Assembly: GCA_900316525.1 (NCBI GenBank)
Contig: ONDF01000007.1
Coordinates: 1-64,000 of the forward strand
Direction of reading: 5' to 3'
Length of the DNA stretch: 64,000 nucleotides
From: an uncultured Bacteroidales bacterium
GTDB lineage: Bacteria; Bacteroidota; Bacteroidia; Bacteroidales; UBA932
A program made the position numbers and the translations under genes. This document shows, one piece after another, positions 7,961 to 16,717 of this stretch; position 1 is the first letter of the stretch, and every line of letters begins with the position of its first letter. The notes below the pieces were generated by a model. The model had not been told where the DNA came from, did not search any database, and saw only the letters and a list, made by a program, of their open reading frames with translations.

Positions 7961-9139
7961 ATGATCAAGCGCATTTCTTCCGAAATCAAGTACATCGGCG
8001 TGGACGATGTGGACCTCGACCTTTTTGAAAGCCAGTATGTCGTTCCCGAGGGGATGGCGTACAATTCCTATGTCATCCTGGACGAGAAAGTGGCCGTGAT
8101 GGACACGGTGGACGCCCGCAAGGGGGCGGAGTGGCTGGAGAACCTGGAAGAGGCCCTGGACGGCCGGAAACCCGACTACCTGGTCGTCCATCACATGGAA
8201 CCGGACCACTCCGGAACCATCCTGGAGCTCGCCCGGAAATATCCGGAGGTCCGGATCGTCGCCACGGCGAAGGCGCTTGTCTTCCTGGGCCAGTTCTTCG
8301 ACGGGGAGACGTTCAACACCCTCGCCGTGAAGGAAGGGGACACCCTCTCGCTGGGCGCCCATACCCTGCGGTTCATCATGGCCCCGATGGTGCACTGGCC
8401 GGAAGTGATGGTGAGCTTCGACAGCAAGGACAAGGTCCTCTTCGCGGCCGACGCGTTCGGCAAGTTCGGCGCCCTGTCCAAATGCGGCTATTTCGGGGAA
8501 GAGGATGACGACTGGGCCTGCGAGGCCCGCCGCTACTATTTCAACATCTGCGGCAAGTACGGCGCTCCCGTGCAGGTGCTCCTCAAGAAGGTCCTCCCGC
8601 TCGCGCCGGCGGTCATCGCCCCGCTCCACGGCCCCATCCTCCGCGAGAACCTCGCGGAATATATCGACCTGTACCAGACCTGGAGCAGCTACGGCGTGGA
8701 GACGGAAGGCGTCTTCGTCGCCTGCGCGTCCATCCACGGTGGTACGATGGTTGCAGCAGAGAAACTCAAAGAGATCCTGCTGGCAAAGGGCTGCCCGAAG
8801 GTGGCGCTTGCGGACCTCACCCGCGACGACCAGGCCGAGGCGGTGGAAGACGCGTTCCGCTACGGGAAGATGGTGCTCTGCGCCGCTTCCTATGACGGCG
8901 GCCTCTTCTCCCCGGCGTACAACTTCATCCACACGCTGCAGATGAAGTCCTGGCAGCGGAAGAAGGTCGCCCTCGTGGAGAACGGAACCTGGGCCCCGAC
9001 GGCCGGAAAGGTGATGAAGGAGCTGTTCGGCGCGATGAAGGACGTGGAGATCGTGGGTGAAACGGTCACCATCCGGAGCCGGATGAAGGACAGCGACATC
9101 CCCGCCCTGGAAGCCCTTGCCGATGCGATTCTCAAGTAA
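7961..9139 (+). CDS. Flavodiiron protein (FprA-type O2/NO reductase)
   Basis: A 392-residue two-domain protein. Residues 1-250 are the metallo-beta-lactamase-like diiron domain: the H-x-E-x-D-H ligand motif is at 78-83 (HMEPDH), with later ligands in MVHWPE, AADAFG and PLHGPI. Residues 255-392 are a flavodoxin-like FMN domain (VFVACASIHGGTMVAAEKL, then CAASYDGG and LVENGTWAP). Such proteins reduce O2 to water or NO to N2O in the cytoplasm of anaerobes, fitting an anaerobic host. A separate electron donor such as rubredoxin is not encoded nearby. Confidence 0.93.
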   Translation: MIKRISSEIKYIGVDDVDLDLFESQYVVPEGMAYNSYVILDEKVAVMDTVDARKGAEWLENLEEALDGRKPDYLVVHHMEPDHSGTILELARKYPEVRIVATAKALVFLGQFFDGETFNTLAVKEGDTLSLGAHTLRFIMAPMVHWPEVMVSFDSKDKVLFAADAFGKFGALSKCGYFGEEDDDWACEARRYYFNICGKYGAPVQVLLKKVLPLAPAVIAPLHGPILRENLAEYIDLYQTWSSYGVETEGVFVACASIHGGTMVAAEKLKEILLAKGCPKVALADLTRDDQAEAVEDAFRYGKMVLCAASYDGGLFSPAYNFIHTLQMKSWQRKKVALVENGTWAPTAGKVMKELFGAMKDVEIVGETVTIRSRMKDSDIPALEALADAILK

Positions 9140-9529
9140 ATGAACGATATGAAACCCTTCCGTCTGGCTTTTCTCGCCCTGGCCGCGGCCGCCGTTCTCG
9201 GCAGCTGCGCGGGCCGTTCCGTCCAGCAGGTCAGCCTCCTCCCGGATGTCCAGAAGATCGGCAACCTCGAGGGCAGCTACTCGATGAAGTTCACCTCGGA
9301 CGGGGAAACCCGGTATGCGACCGCTTCCGTGAAGAAGATCGCGGAGCGCCAGTACCAGATCGCCCGCGTGACGGTCTACGGCCCCACGGTCTATTCCTTC
9401 ACCATCGCGGAGGACGGCACCGTCTCCTCCGACGAACTGGGCACCGGCAGCGTTTCCTACCGTTCCGACCTCAAACTCACGACCATCCGGTTCGAAAAGA
9501 CGAATTTCCTATGCGAGCTCTCCCGATAA
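9140..9529 (+). CDS. Small lipoprotein of unknown function
   Basis: A 129-residue protein. The N-terminus (MKPFRLAFLALAAAAVLGSC) is a lipoprotein signal with Cys at about 23. The mature part has alternating strands (GSYSMKFTSDGETRYATASV) suggesting a small beta fold; no family recognised. The ATG at 9140 abuts the stop of the flavodiiron gene; a second in-frame ATG at 9149 would also give a good signal peptide. It overlaps the next gene by 19 bases, so the pair is probably co-translated. Confidence 0.65.
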   Translation: MNDMKPFRLAFLALAAAAVLGSCAGRSVQQVSLLPDVQKIGNLEGSYSMKFTSDGETRYATASVKKIAERQYQIARVTVYGPTVYSFTIAEDGTVSSDELGTGSVSYRSDLKLTTIRFEKTNFLCELSR

Positions 9530-10278
9530 TCCTCGTGGCGGCGGCCCTCGTGACCGCCTGTGAATTCCATTCCGGGACCACAGTCCCGAAGGAAGATTAC
9601 GATGCCGTCGTCAATGCCTACAACGAATTGAAAGTCAGCGCCGAAGCGACGCGGGACAGCTATATCGAATCGGCTACCGCCGTGGACAACATCCTCCAGG
9701 AGCTGTCCCAGATTTCCGGCTCGACGGCCGTCCTCCGCACCGACCTGGAGCAGGGGACCGCGCGCCTGAACCAGGTGGAGATGATCGAGAACAGCATCTC
9801 CGACATCAAGGGCAAGCTGAGCCAGCTGGAGCGCCTCACCCAGGACAACGCCCAGTACAGGAAACTGGTCTCCAGCCTCAAGACGGTCATCGCCGAGAAG
9901 GAAAAGGAGATCGAGGACCTGAAGGCGGAGATCCAGGCCAAGGACCAGACCATCAGCGAGCAGAACGAGATGATCTCGGCCCAGCACGGCACCATCGCCC
10001 AGCAGAACGAGACCATCAACGCCCAGCAGGAGAATCTGTCGAAGGCCGTGCGCGAGCAGGCCCGGATGCTCTTCCAGGCCGGCGTGGACTTCGAGGAACT
10101 GGGGGACGATTCGCCAACGGTCTCCCGCCGGAAGGACAAGGCCAAGGTCAAGTCCCTGACCCTCGAGATGTACGAGAAGGCCGTCCTGTACTATTCCAAG
10201 GCGCAGGAAACGGGCTATCCGGAGGCGGCGGAACGCATCGCCGCCGTGAAGGAAAAGATGGCTACGCTCGCCCAGTAG
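9511..10278 (+). CDS. Coiled-coil lipoprotein
   Basis: A 255-residue protein. A lipoprotein signal ends ALVTAC (Cys17). Residues 40-195 are almost wholly helical with heptad-like spacing and many Gln/Glu/Lys, including repeated segments such as QNEMISAQHGTIAQQNETI, so a long periplasmic coiled coil is expected. The C-terminal 40 residues (EMYEKAVLYYSKAQETGYPEA) look like one TPR/SEL1-type helical pair. The function is unknown. It follows the small lipoprotein with overlap and ends 17 bases inside the convergent HD-domain gene. Confidence 0.65.
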   Translation: MRALPIILVAAALVTACEFHSGTTVPKEDYDAVVNAYNELKVSAEATRDSYIESATAVDNILQELSQISGSTAVLRTDLEQGTARLNQVEMIENSISDIKGKLSQLERLTQDNAQYRKLVSSLKTVIAEKEKEIEDLKAEIQAKDQTISEQNEMISAQHGTIAQQNETINAQQENLSKAVREQARMLFQAGVDFEELGDDSPTVSRRKDKAKVKSLTLEMYEKAVLYYSKAQETGYPEAAERIAAVKEKMATLAQ

Positions 10279-10894
10279 CGGTTTCTTCCGCAAAGAGCTT
10301 TTCGAAGACGCTCCGCAAGGTTTCCGGTTCCCGGATGATCTTGCGGAGTTCTTCGAGTCTCCCCGCGTTGGGCGACTCGGGAATCCAGAGCTGCAGGTAG
10401 CCGCCGTCGCCGTACTTCTCCCGCAGGTGCGCCAGGGTGCGTTCCCAATGGCCCTCGGGGTCCAGTTCCGGGTAATGAGACAGGCCGAACTGGATGGTCC
10501 GGCGGATGATGGTGATCGGGTCGATGAGGCGGTCGGCCTCGGCGATGAGGCGGCCGTAGATGCTTCTGGGGGCCGTTTTTGCGGACGCGCGGTGGTCTTC
10601 CGCCGCCTCGGCGACGATTTCTATCTCGTCCTCCGTGAACCAGTCGCGGAGCCGGGCGTCGGCCCGGATGATCTTGCCGGATTCCAGGTGGTGGGTGGCG
10701 CGGTCCACGGCGAGGCCGGTGTCGTGGTAGGCCGCCGCCGTGTACACCAGGTCCGTGTCCACGGCATAGTACCGGGCCAGTTCCAGCGCCTGGGCGATGA
10801 CGCTCCGGGCGTGGTCTTCCTGATGGGCCTTGTCGAAGGTCCGGTAGCGGGGGATGATCTCCGCTTCGACGTAGGTCTGCAGTCCGTCTCGCAT
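10262..10894 (-). CDS. HD-domain phosphohydrolase
   Basis: A 210-residue protein with the HD superfamily metal ligands: an early His in EDHARSV, the paired AYHDTGL, a downstream His in ATHHLESG and a later Asp in AEADRLIDP. HD proteins hydrolyse phosphoester bonds in nucleotides or other metabolites; the substrate is not predictable here. The chosen ATG lies 15 bases after a TATCTTTG box. The frame could be read six codons further up from a TTG, but that would overlap the promoter box. Confidence 0.75.
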   Translation of the reverse strand: MRDGLQTYVEAEIIPRYRTFDKAHQEDHARSVIAQALELARYYAVDTDLVYTAAAYHDTGLAVDRATHHLESGKIIRADARLRDWFTEDEIEIVAEAAEDHRASAKTAPRSIYGRLIAEADRLIDPITIIRRTIQFGLSHYPELDPEGHWERTLAHLREKYGDGGYLQLWIPESPNAGRLEELRKIIREPETLRSVFEKLFAEETATGRA

Positions 10895-10909
10895 GGTTGG
10901 TAATTTGGA

Positions 10910-10927
10910 CAAAGATAGCTAAATTTG
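10910..10927. promoter_or_regulatory. Back-to-back promoter boxes: HD protein / hddA
   Basis: Minus strand TATCTTTG at 10910-10917 and plus strand TAAATTTG at 10920-10927 are only 2 bases apart. The two polymerases would compete for the same DNA. Confidence 0.55.
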
Positions 10928-10947
10928 TAGGAACTGAACAAGACCGT

Positions 10948-12000
10948 ATGATTATCCGCAGCAAAGCGCCGCTCAGGCTCGGCCTCGCCGGAGGAGGCAG
11001 CGACGTCTCGCCGTACAGCGACCTGTACGGGGGGCAGATCCTCAACGCCACCATCAACCTTTCCGCCTACTGCACCATCGAGACGCAGCCGGGGGAGACG
11101 GTCCGGGTCGACGCCTACGATTGCGACGCGCACGTCGAATGCCCGCTGGACAACTCCCTGGCGCCCGCGCCGGATCTCATCCGGGGCGTTTACCAGCGCA
11201 TCGTGAAGGATTTCGGGCCCGTCCCGGGCGCCTTCCGGATCACGACCTACAACGACGCGCCCGCCGGCTCCGGCCTGGGCACGTCCTCCACGATGGTGGT
11301 GTGCATCCTCAAGTGCTTCGCCGAATGGATGAACCTGCCCCTGGGGGACTACGAGACTGCCCGGCTCGCCTACGAGATCGAGCGCAAGGACCTCGCCCTC
11401 GCCGGCGGCAAGCAGGACCAGTACGCGGCCGCTTTCGGCGGGTTCAACTTCATGGAATTCCACCAGGGCGACATCGTCATCGTCAACCCCCTCAAGATCA
11501 AGTCCTGGATCGTGGACGAACTGGAATCGTCCATGGTCCTGTACTATACCGGCCGCTCCCGTTCCAGCGCCGCCATCATCAGCGAGCAGCAGAAGAACAC
11601 CTCCTCCGGCAACGCCGTCGCCATCGAGGCGATGCACCGCATCCGGCAGAGCTCCACGGACATGAAGCTGGCCCTGCTCAAAGGCGACATGGCGGAATTC
11701 GGCCGGATCCTGGGCCAGGCCTGGGAGGACAAGAAGAAGATGGCCGGCGCCATCACCAATCCGGTCATCCAGGAGGCCTTCGACGCGGCGATGGCCGCCG
11801 GGGCCGTCGCCGGAAAGGTTTCCGGCGCGGGCGGCGGCGGCTTCATCATGCTGATGGTCCCGCCTGTCCGTAAAATGGCCGTCGTGCGGGCCCTGGAGGG
11901 TCTTCCGGGCAAGGTCGTGCCGTTCCAGTTCACGGAACGGGGCGCCCACGCCTGGCGCGTGTACGACACGGACAAAGTTCCCGAGCAATGGAAGCGGTAA
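10948..12000 (+). CDS. hddA: D-glycero-D-manno-heptose 7-phosphate kinase (GHMP family)
   Basis: A 350-residue GHMP kinase. The start RSKAPLRLGLAGGGSDVSPY is the typical N-terminal motif of HddA/Fkp-like sugar kinases. The ATP loop is APAGSGLGTSSTM, and the C-terminal motif is KVSGAGGGGFIMLM. HddA phosphorylates D-glycero-D-manno-heptose 7-phosphate at C1 on the way to GDP-heptose. The overlap of 13 bases with the nucleotidyltransferase-phosphatase fusion, which supplies the next steps, supports this over other GHMP sugar kinases. The isomerase gmhA is not nearby. Confidence 0.85.
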   Translation: MIIRSKAPLRLGLAGGGSDVSPYSDLYGGQILNATINLSAYCTIETQPGETVRVDAYDCDAHVECPLDNSLAPAPDLIRGVYQRIVKDFGPVPGAFRITTYNDAPAGSGLGTSSTMVVCILKCFAEWMNLPLGDYETARLAYEIERKDLALAGGKQDQYAAAFGGFNFMEFHQGDIVIVNPLKIKSWIVDELESSMVLYYTGRSRSSAAIISEQQKNTSSGNAVAIEAMHRIRQSSTDMKLALLKGDMAEFGRILGQAWEDKKKMAGAITNPVIQEAFDAAMAAGAVAGKVSGAGGGGFIMLMVPPVRKMAVVRALEGLPGKVVPFQFTERGAHAWRVYDTDKVPEQWKR

Positions 12001-13205
12001 TCCTCGCCGGCGGGCTCGGAACCCGGCTTCGCGGCGTCATCGGCGAAATCCCCAAATGCATGGCTCCCGTGGACGGGAAGCCTTTCCTGCAGTACCAGCT
12101 GGAATGGCTTTCCCGGTTCGACGTGCGGCATGTGGTGCTCTCGGTGGGCTATCTCCGGGAGCAGGTCATGGACTTCGTCCAGGGCCGGGAATGGCCCTTC
12201 GCCGTCAGTTTCGCCATCGAAAAGGAACCCCTGGGCACCGGCGGCGGCATCCGTCTGGCCCTGCAGAAGTGCAAGGGAAAGCAGGTGTTCGTCCTGAACG
12301 GCGACACCTTCTACAACGTCGACCTGAACGCCCTCTCTTTCACCGCCCCGGTCACGCTGGCCTTGAAGCCGATGCGGGATTTCGACCGCTACGGCGCGGT
12401 GGACTGGGACGGCGACCTGGTAACCGGCTTCCGGGAGAAGAAACCCTGCGCCGAGGGCCTCATCAACGGCGGCGTCTATGCCATCGACCGTTCCCAGCTG
12501 GATATGTCCCTGTTCCCGAAAACCTTCTCCTTCGAGCGGGAAGTCCTGGAGCCCCTGGCGGATTACGGCCTCGTCGCGGGCGAGGTGCAGGAAGGGTATT
12601 TCATCGACATCGGCGTCCCGGAGGACTACGCTCGGGCGCAGCGGGAACTGCCTGAGATCCAGGCGGTTTTGAAAGCGTCGGACGCAGTTCTTGCAGCGGA
12701 TGCGGACACCCTTTTCCTGGACCGCGACGGCGTCATCAACCGCTGGCTCCCGGGGGATTACGTCCGTGCCTGGGACCAGTTCGCCTTCCTGCCCGGCATC
12801 CGCGAAAGCCTCCGGAAATGGGCGGCGAAGTTCCGGCATGTCATCGTGGTGAGCAACCAGCGGGGCGTGGGCAAGGGCAAGATGACGCAGGCGGAACTGG
12901 AGGCGGTCCATGCCCGGATGCGGGCGGAAATCGCCGCCGCCGGCGGCCGCATCGACGCCATCTACACCTGTTCGGAACTGGCGCAGGACCATCCGATGCG
13001 GAAGCCCCAGACGGGCATGTTCCAGGCGGCGTGCCGGGATTTCCCGGACATCGCCCCGGAGCGGAGCCTGATGCTCGGGGATTCGGATTATGACCGGGCC
13101 TTCGCCGCGAACTGCGGCATGGGGTTCGTCCTCATGGAGACGGCGGACCTTACTCTTCGATTTCAGGCAGCGGCTTCTTCGGATTCTTCGGGATTCCCAG
13201 CTTGA
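11988..13205 (+). CDS. Fusion of heptose-1-phosphate nucleotidyltransferase (HddC-like) and heptose bisphosphate phosphatase (GmhB-like)
   Basis: A 405-residue protein with two enzymes in one chain. Residues 1-230 are a sugar-phosphate nucleotidyltransferase (ILAGGLGTRLRGVIGEIPKCM start, FVLNGDTFY metal site, YFIDIGVPEDYARAQ end). Residues 240-390 are a HAD phosphatase of the GmhB type (LFLDRDGVINRWLPGDY with the DxD nucleophile, VVSNQRGVGKG, and HPMRKPQTGMF then LMLGDSDYD). With HddA upstream, this supplies phosphorylation, dephosphorylation and nucleotide transfer for GDP-D-glycero-alpha-D-manno-heptose. The C-terminal 56 bases overlap the convergent rmuC gene, so the last residues may be an extension of little function. 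Confidence 0.88.
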   Translation: MEAVILAGGLGTRLRGVIGEIPKCMAPVDGKPFLQYQLEWLSRFDVRHVVLSVGYLREQVMDFVQGREWPFAVSFAIEKEPLGTGGGIRLALQKCKGKQVFVLNGDTFYNVDLNALSFTAPVTLALKPMRDFDRYGAVDWDGDLVTGFREKKPCAEGLINGGVYAIDRSQLDMSLFPKTFSFEREVLEPLADYGLVAGEVQEGYFIDIGVPEDYARAQRELPEIQAVLKASDAVLAADADTLFLDRDGVINRWLPGDYVRAWDQFAFLPGIRESLRKWAAKFRHVIVVSNQRGVGKGKMTQAELEAVHARMRAEIAAAGGRIDAIYTCSELAQDHPMRKPQTGMFQAACRDFPDIAPERSLMLGDSDYDRAFAANCGMGFVLMETADLTLRFQAAASSDSSGFPA

Positions 13206-14385
13206 CGAGCTGGTGCGCCGACACCAGGATGCTCTGGCCGGATTCGCGGATCTTCGCCGAGCAGGCCTCATACTCCTTCGTCGCCTCCTCCAGCTTCTTG
13301 CCCATGGCCGCGTGCGCCGCGGCGAAATCGGCCACGCGGTCGATCATCGCCTGCGCGGCTTTCACGATCTTTTCCTGGTTCCGCGCCTGGTCGTAGTTCG
13401 TCCAGGCGATGCGGATCATGCGCAGGAAGGGCATCAGCGTCTCCTCCGTGGTAAGCAGCACGCCCTGGTTGTAGGCCTCGCGGAAGATGTCCGGGGCCAG
13501 CGTCTTGACCAGCTGCAAGGCCCCGTAGTTGGGAATGAACATGATCACGTAGTCCAGCGTCTTGTACCCCTCCCGGATGTAATCCTGGTAACGCTTGGTA
13601 GCCAATGACTTGACCTGCGTCCGGATGGCCGTGAGGTTGCGGACGGCGGCGTCGTTTCTCAGCGCTTCCGACTCCGCGGCCGACCAGTCGGAATAGGCGT
13701 CCAGGGAGACTTTCGAGTCGATGATGACTTCCGTCTTGTCGGGGTAGTGGAGGATGAAGTCCGGGCGCATCCTCTTGCCGCTGTCCTCGTTCAGGATGAC
13801 GAGCCCCATCGCATCGCGCAGCGTCTCCTCCTTGTCGAAGTCGCGTCCTTCCACCATCCCTTCGTCCACGAGCATGTTGTACAGGATGGTCTCGCCCCAG
13901 CAGCCGGCCATCTTGTTCTGCCCCTTCAGGGCGGAGGCGAGGTTGTCGGCCTTCTGGCCGATGTCCCGCGTCTGCGCCGCCAGGTTCCGGACCGCCCCTT
14001 CCAACTGTTCCTTCAGGGAGGCGGAACTCTCGTTCGTGCTCTTCTTCTGCGCCTCGAAGGCTTCCTTCATATCCTTCATCTCCTTGTCCAGGCTGCCGGA
14101 AATGGTCTGGAAAGTCTCCTGCGCCTTGCGGGAGAGCGCTTCCTCGCGCTGCTGGAGCAGGCGTTCGGTCTCCGCGGTCATCTCGGCCCGGATGGCGGAA
14201 ATCTGCTGCTGCAGCGCCGCTTCGTTCGCGGCCCGCAGCAGCTCTAGGGACCGTTCATGGGCCCGGGCCTCGCTTTCACGGAGCGCGTTCAGCGATCGGG
14301 TCTTGACGATGAGCCAGGTGACCAGGATGGCGATGACGAGGAGGGCGAGGGCGGCGGGGCCGACGATGAGGAGGATTTCTTTCAT
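13150..14385 (-). CDS. rmuC: DNA recombination protein RmuC
   Basis: A 411-residue protein. One membrane helix (about 5-27) is followed by a helical coiled-coil region (35-150) and an RmuC nuclease-like domain containing GCWGETILYNMLVDEGMVEG, RPDFILHYPDKTEVIIDSKVSLDAY and DYVIMFIPNYGAL. RmuC is associated with limiting DNA inversions at short repeats, as described for the E. coli protein. It overlaps the upstream flavoprotein gene by 4 bases (ATGA), so the two are coupled. Confidence 0.92.
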   Translation of the reverse strand: MKEILLIVGPAALALLVIAILVTWLIVKTRSLNALRESEARAHERSLELLRAANEAALQQQISAIRAEMTAETERLLQQREEALSRKAQETFQTISGSLDKEMKDMKEAFEAQKKSTNESSASLKEQLEGAVRNLAAQTRDIGQKADNLASALKGQNKMAGCWGETILYNMLVDEGMVEGRDFDKEETLRDAMGLVILNEDSGKRMRPDFILHYPDKTEVIIDSKVSLDAYSDWSAAESEALRNDAAVRNLTAIRTQVKSLATKRYQDYIREGYKTLDYVIMFIPNYGALQLVKTLAPDIFREAYNQGVLLTTEETLMPFLRMIRIAWTNYDQARNQEKIVKAAQAMIDRVADFAAAHAAMGKKLEEATKEYEACSAKIRESGQSILVSAHQLVKLGIPKNPKKPLPEIEE

Positions 14386-15572
14386 TTTGCGGCGATCGAG
14401 CGGGCGACGGTGGCGCCGGTGGTCCAGGCCGCCTGCAGGTTGAATCCGCCGGTGATGGCGTCGATGTCCAGGACTTCACCGGCGAAGTACAGTCCGGGAT
14501 GGCGTTTGCTTTCCAGGGTGGCCGGGTCCAGGTTTCCCAGGGCCACGCCGCCGCAAGTGACGAATTCCTCGCGGAACTTCGTCTTGCCGGCGATGGCATA
14601 GGCGTCTTGCGTCAGGGTGGAAACCAGGCGGTTCAGGCCCTTGGAGCCCAGTTCCGCCCAACGGATGTCGGACCGGAGTCCGGCCTTGGCAATCAGGTAG
14701 TTCCAGAGGCGTCCCTGCAGCCCGGCGACGGGCGTGTTGGAGACCTGCTTACGAGGATTCTCGGCAGCGGTTTCCTGCAGGATCTCCCGCGCCCGGGCCT
14801 CGTTCAGGGCCAGCCAGTTCACCGACAAGGGAGCCTGGTAGCCGGCTTCGTGCAGGTGCCTGGCGGCATAGGAGGAGAGCTTCAGGACGGCCGGACCGCT
14901 CAGGCCCCAGTCGGTGATGAGGAGGGGACCGTCGGCCTTGAAAGCGGTGCCGGGGATGGCCACGGACGCGTCCACGACCAGGCCCATCAGGCTCCGGAGG
15001 CCTTCGTCGAGGATGGTGAAGGTGAACAGCGACGGTACCGTCGGCACCCATTCCAGGTCCAGCCCGTCCAGCATCGGCAGCCCCTTCGGGGCCCCGCCGG
15101 TGGTGACGACGACGGCGTCGTAAGGCTCGCCGTCGACGAACAGATGCCCGGTCGGGCCGGGCATGACGGAAGATACCGGCGTACGCAGCAGGAGATTCGC
15201 GCCCTCCATGCGGCGGAGCAGGGCGTGGACGATGTCCATCGCGTCCTGGGACTGCGGGAATACGCAGTGGTCCTCCTGGAGGACGAGCGGGACGCCGGCC
15301 GATTCGAACCAGCGCCAGGCATCCTCCTGCGAGAACTGCTTCAGGAGCCGTTTCATCAGCCGTTCGCCGCGGGGATAGGCCTCGGCGAGGCTCCGGATGC
15401 CTTCGAAGGAGTTCGTGAGGTTGCAGCGCCCGCCGCCGGTGACGGCGACCTTGGCCAGGGCTTTCGGACCGGATTCATAGACATCGACGCGGAAATCCGG
15501 CCGCAGCCGCTGGAGTTCGGCGGCGCAGAAACAACCGGCGGCACCGGCTCCTATGACGGCGATGCGTTTCAT
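14382..15572 (-). CDS. BaiN/HI0933-type FAD-dependent oxidoreductase
   Basis: A 396-residue flavoprotein. It starts with a Rossmann dinucleotide motif (IAVIGAGAAGCFCAAEL) and carries the HI0933 family segments AKVAVTGGGRCNLTNS, then TFKADGPLLITDWGLSGPAVLKLS, and the end EFVTCGGVAL followed by LYFAGEVLDIDAITGGFNLQ. The family binds FAD; most members have no assigned substrate, although one relative (BaiN) acts on bile-acid intermediates. The rmuC start overlaps its stop; a CNNM gene lies 15 bases upstream on the same strand. Confidence 0.88.
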   Translation of the reverse strand: MKRIAVIGAGAAGCFCAAELQRLRPDFRVDVYESGPKALAKVAVTGGGRCNLTNSFEGIRSLAEAYPRGERLMKRLLKQFSQEDAWRWFESAGVPLVLQEDHCVFPQSQDAMDIVHALLRRMEGANLLLRTPVSSVMPGPTGHLFVDGEPYDAVVVTTGGAPKGLPMLDGLDLEWVPTVPSLFTFTILDEGLRSLMGLVVDASVAIPGTAFKADGPLLITDWGLSGPAVLKLSSYAARHLHEAGYQAPLSVNWLALNEARAREILQETAAENPRKQVSNTPVAGLQGRLWNYLIAKAGLRSDIRWAELGSKGLNRLVSTLTQDAYAIAGKTKFREEFVTCGGVALGNLDPATLESKRHPGLYFAGEVLDIDAITGGFNLQAAWTTGATVARSIAAK

Positions 15573-15587
15573 GGTATGTCCGGGGAT

Positions 15588-16652
15588 CTATGCGTCGGCC
15601 TCCTCGTCGGGGAGCACGATCTGCTTGTACTGGTTCTTGCGCTTGAGCCAGCGTTCCTTCGCATACTGCTGCATGTCGGTGATCGTGTCGTTCTCGTCGA
15701 TGATCTCCATCCCTAGGATGGTCTCGATGATGTCCTCGAGGGTGATGAGGCCCTGGAAGCAGCCGTAGTCGTCGATGATCAGGGCGATCTGATCCTTGCT
15801 CTTGAGGAGGGCTTCCCAGATGTCGCTCACGCTGGTCTCCTCGTGGAAGGCCGCGATCTTGCGCTTGATGCTCCTGAGGCGGGTGTCGAACTTGTCTTCG
15901 GCGAGATTCTCCAGCACGTCGTAGCGGAGGATGTAGCCGGTGATGAATTCCGGGGAGTCCGCGTACACGGGGATGCGGGAGTTGTGCGAGAGCTCCTCCT
16001 GCTTGTAGAACTGCTTGAGGGTCATGTTCTCCGGCGCGATGGCGGCGACCACGCGCGGGGTCATCACGTCATAGGCCTTGATGTCGTCCAGCTTCATGAT
16101 GTTCTGGATGACCTTGTTCTCGGAGTTGTCGATCACGCCTTCTTCCTCGCCGATGTTCGCCATCGCGGACACCTCCTCGCGGGAGATGCCGGTGTCCGGC
16201 TCGTCGCCGGCGATGCGCTTGCGGAGCTTTTCCACGAGCCATACGACGGGGTACAGGATGACCATCATGCCCTTCATGATGCGGGAAAGCCAGGTGAGGC
16301 TCTTCCAGTGGTAGGAGCCGATGGTCTTGGGGATGATCTCGGAGAAGACGAGGATGAGGATCGTCATGATGGCGGAGACCAGGCCGAACCACTGGCTGCC
16401 GAACAGCTCGGCGGCCTGCTGGCCCACGCCGGCGGCGCCCACCGTGTTGGCGATGGTGTTCAGCGAGAGAATGGCCGTCAGGGGACGGTCCGGATTGTCC
16501 TTGAGCTTGGAGAAGAGAATGGCGTTCCTGTCACCTTCTTCCTCTTTCATCGAGAGGTAGGAGATGGGGGTGGAGAGAAGGGTGGACTCCAGCAGTGAGC
16601 ACAGGAAGGAGATCGCCATCGCCCCGAACAGGAATATGAGCAGCAGTCCCAT
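15588..16652 (-). CDS. CNNM/CorC-type membrane protein with CBS domains
   Basis: A 354-residue protein. An N-terminal CNNM membrane domain (about 1-150, with LLCSLLESTLLS and SEIIPKTIGSYHW) is followed by a pair of CBS domains (KAYDVMTPRVVAAI, and IALIIDDYGCFQGLITLEDIIETILG). The usual C-terminal CorC_HlyC domain is nearly absent: only about 35 residues follow the CBS pair. The family is linked to Mg2+ homeostasis. The ATG at 16652 was chosen over an in-frame TTG 12 bases upstream; the promoter box is at 16673-16680. Confidence 0.85.
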   Translation of the reverse strand: MGLLLIFLFGAMAISFLCSLLESTLLSTPISYLSMKEEEGDRNAILFSKLKDNPDRPLTAILSLNTIANTVGAAGVGQQAAELFGSQWFGLVSAIMTILILVFSEIIPKTIGSYHWKSLTWLSRIMKGMMVILYPVVWLVEKLRKRIAGDEPDTGISREEVSAMANIGEEEGVIDNSENKVIQNIMKLDDIKAYDVMTPRVVAAIAPENMTLKQFYKQEELSHNSRIPVYADSPEFITGYILRYDVLENLAEDKFDTRLRSIKRKIAAFHEETSVSDIWEALLKSKDQIALIIDDYGCFQGLITLEDIIETILGMEIIDENDTITDMQQYAKERWLKRKNQYKQIVLPDEEADA

Positions 16653-16672
16653 AGGTTTCGCCAAACAACTTA

Positions 16673-16709
16673 CAAATATAGCGGTTTAGCCCGGAATTTG
16701 CTAATTTTG
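16673..16709. promoter_or_regulatory. Divergent promoter pair: CNNM protein / PCMD protein
   Basis: Minus strand TATATTTG at 16673-16680; plus strand TAATTTTG at 16702-16709, nine bases before the ATG at 16718. Confidence 0.55.
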
Positions 16710-16717
16710 CAGCGCAA

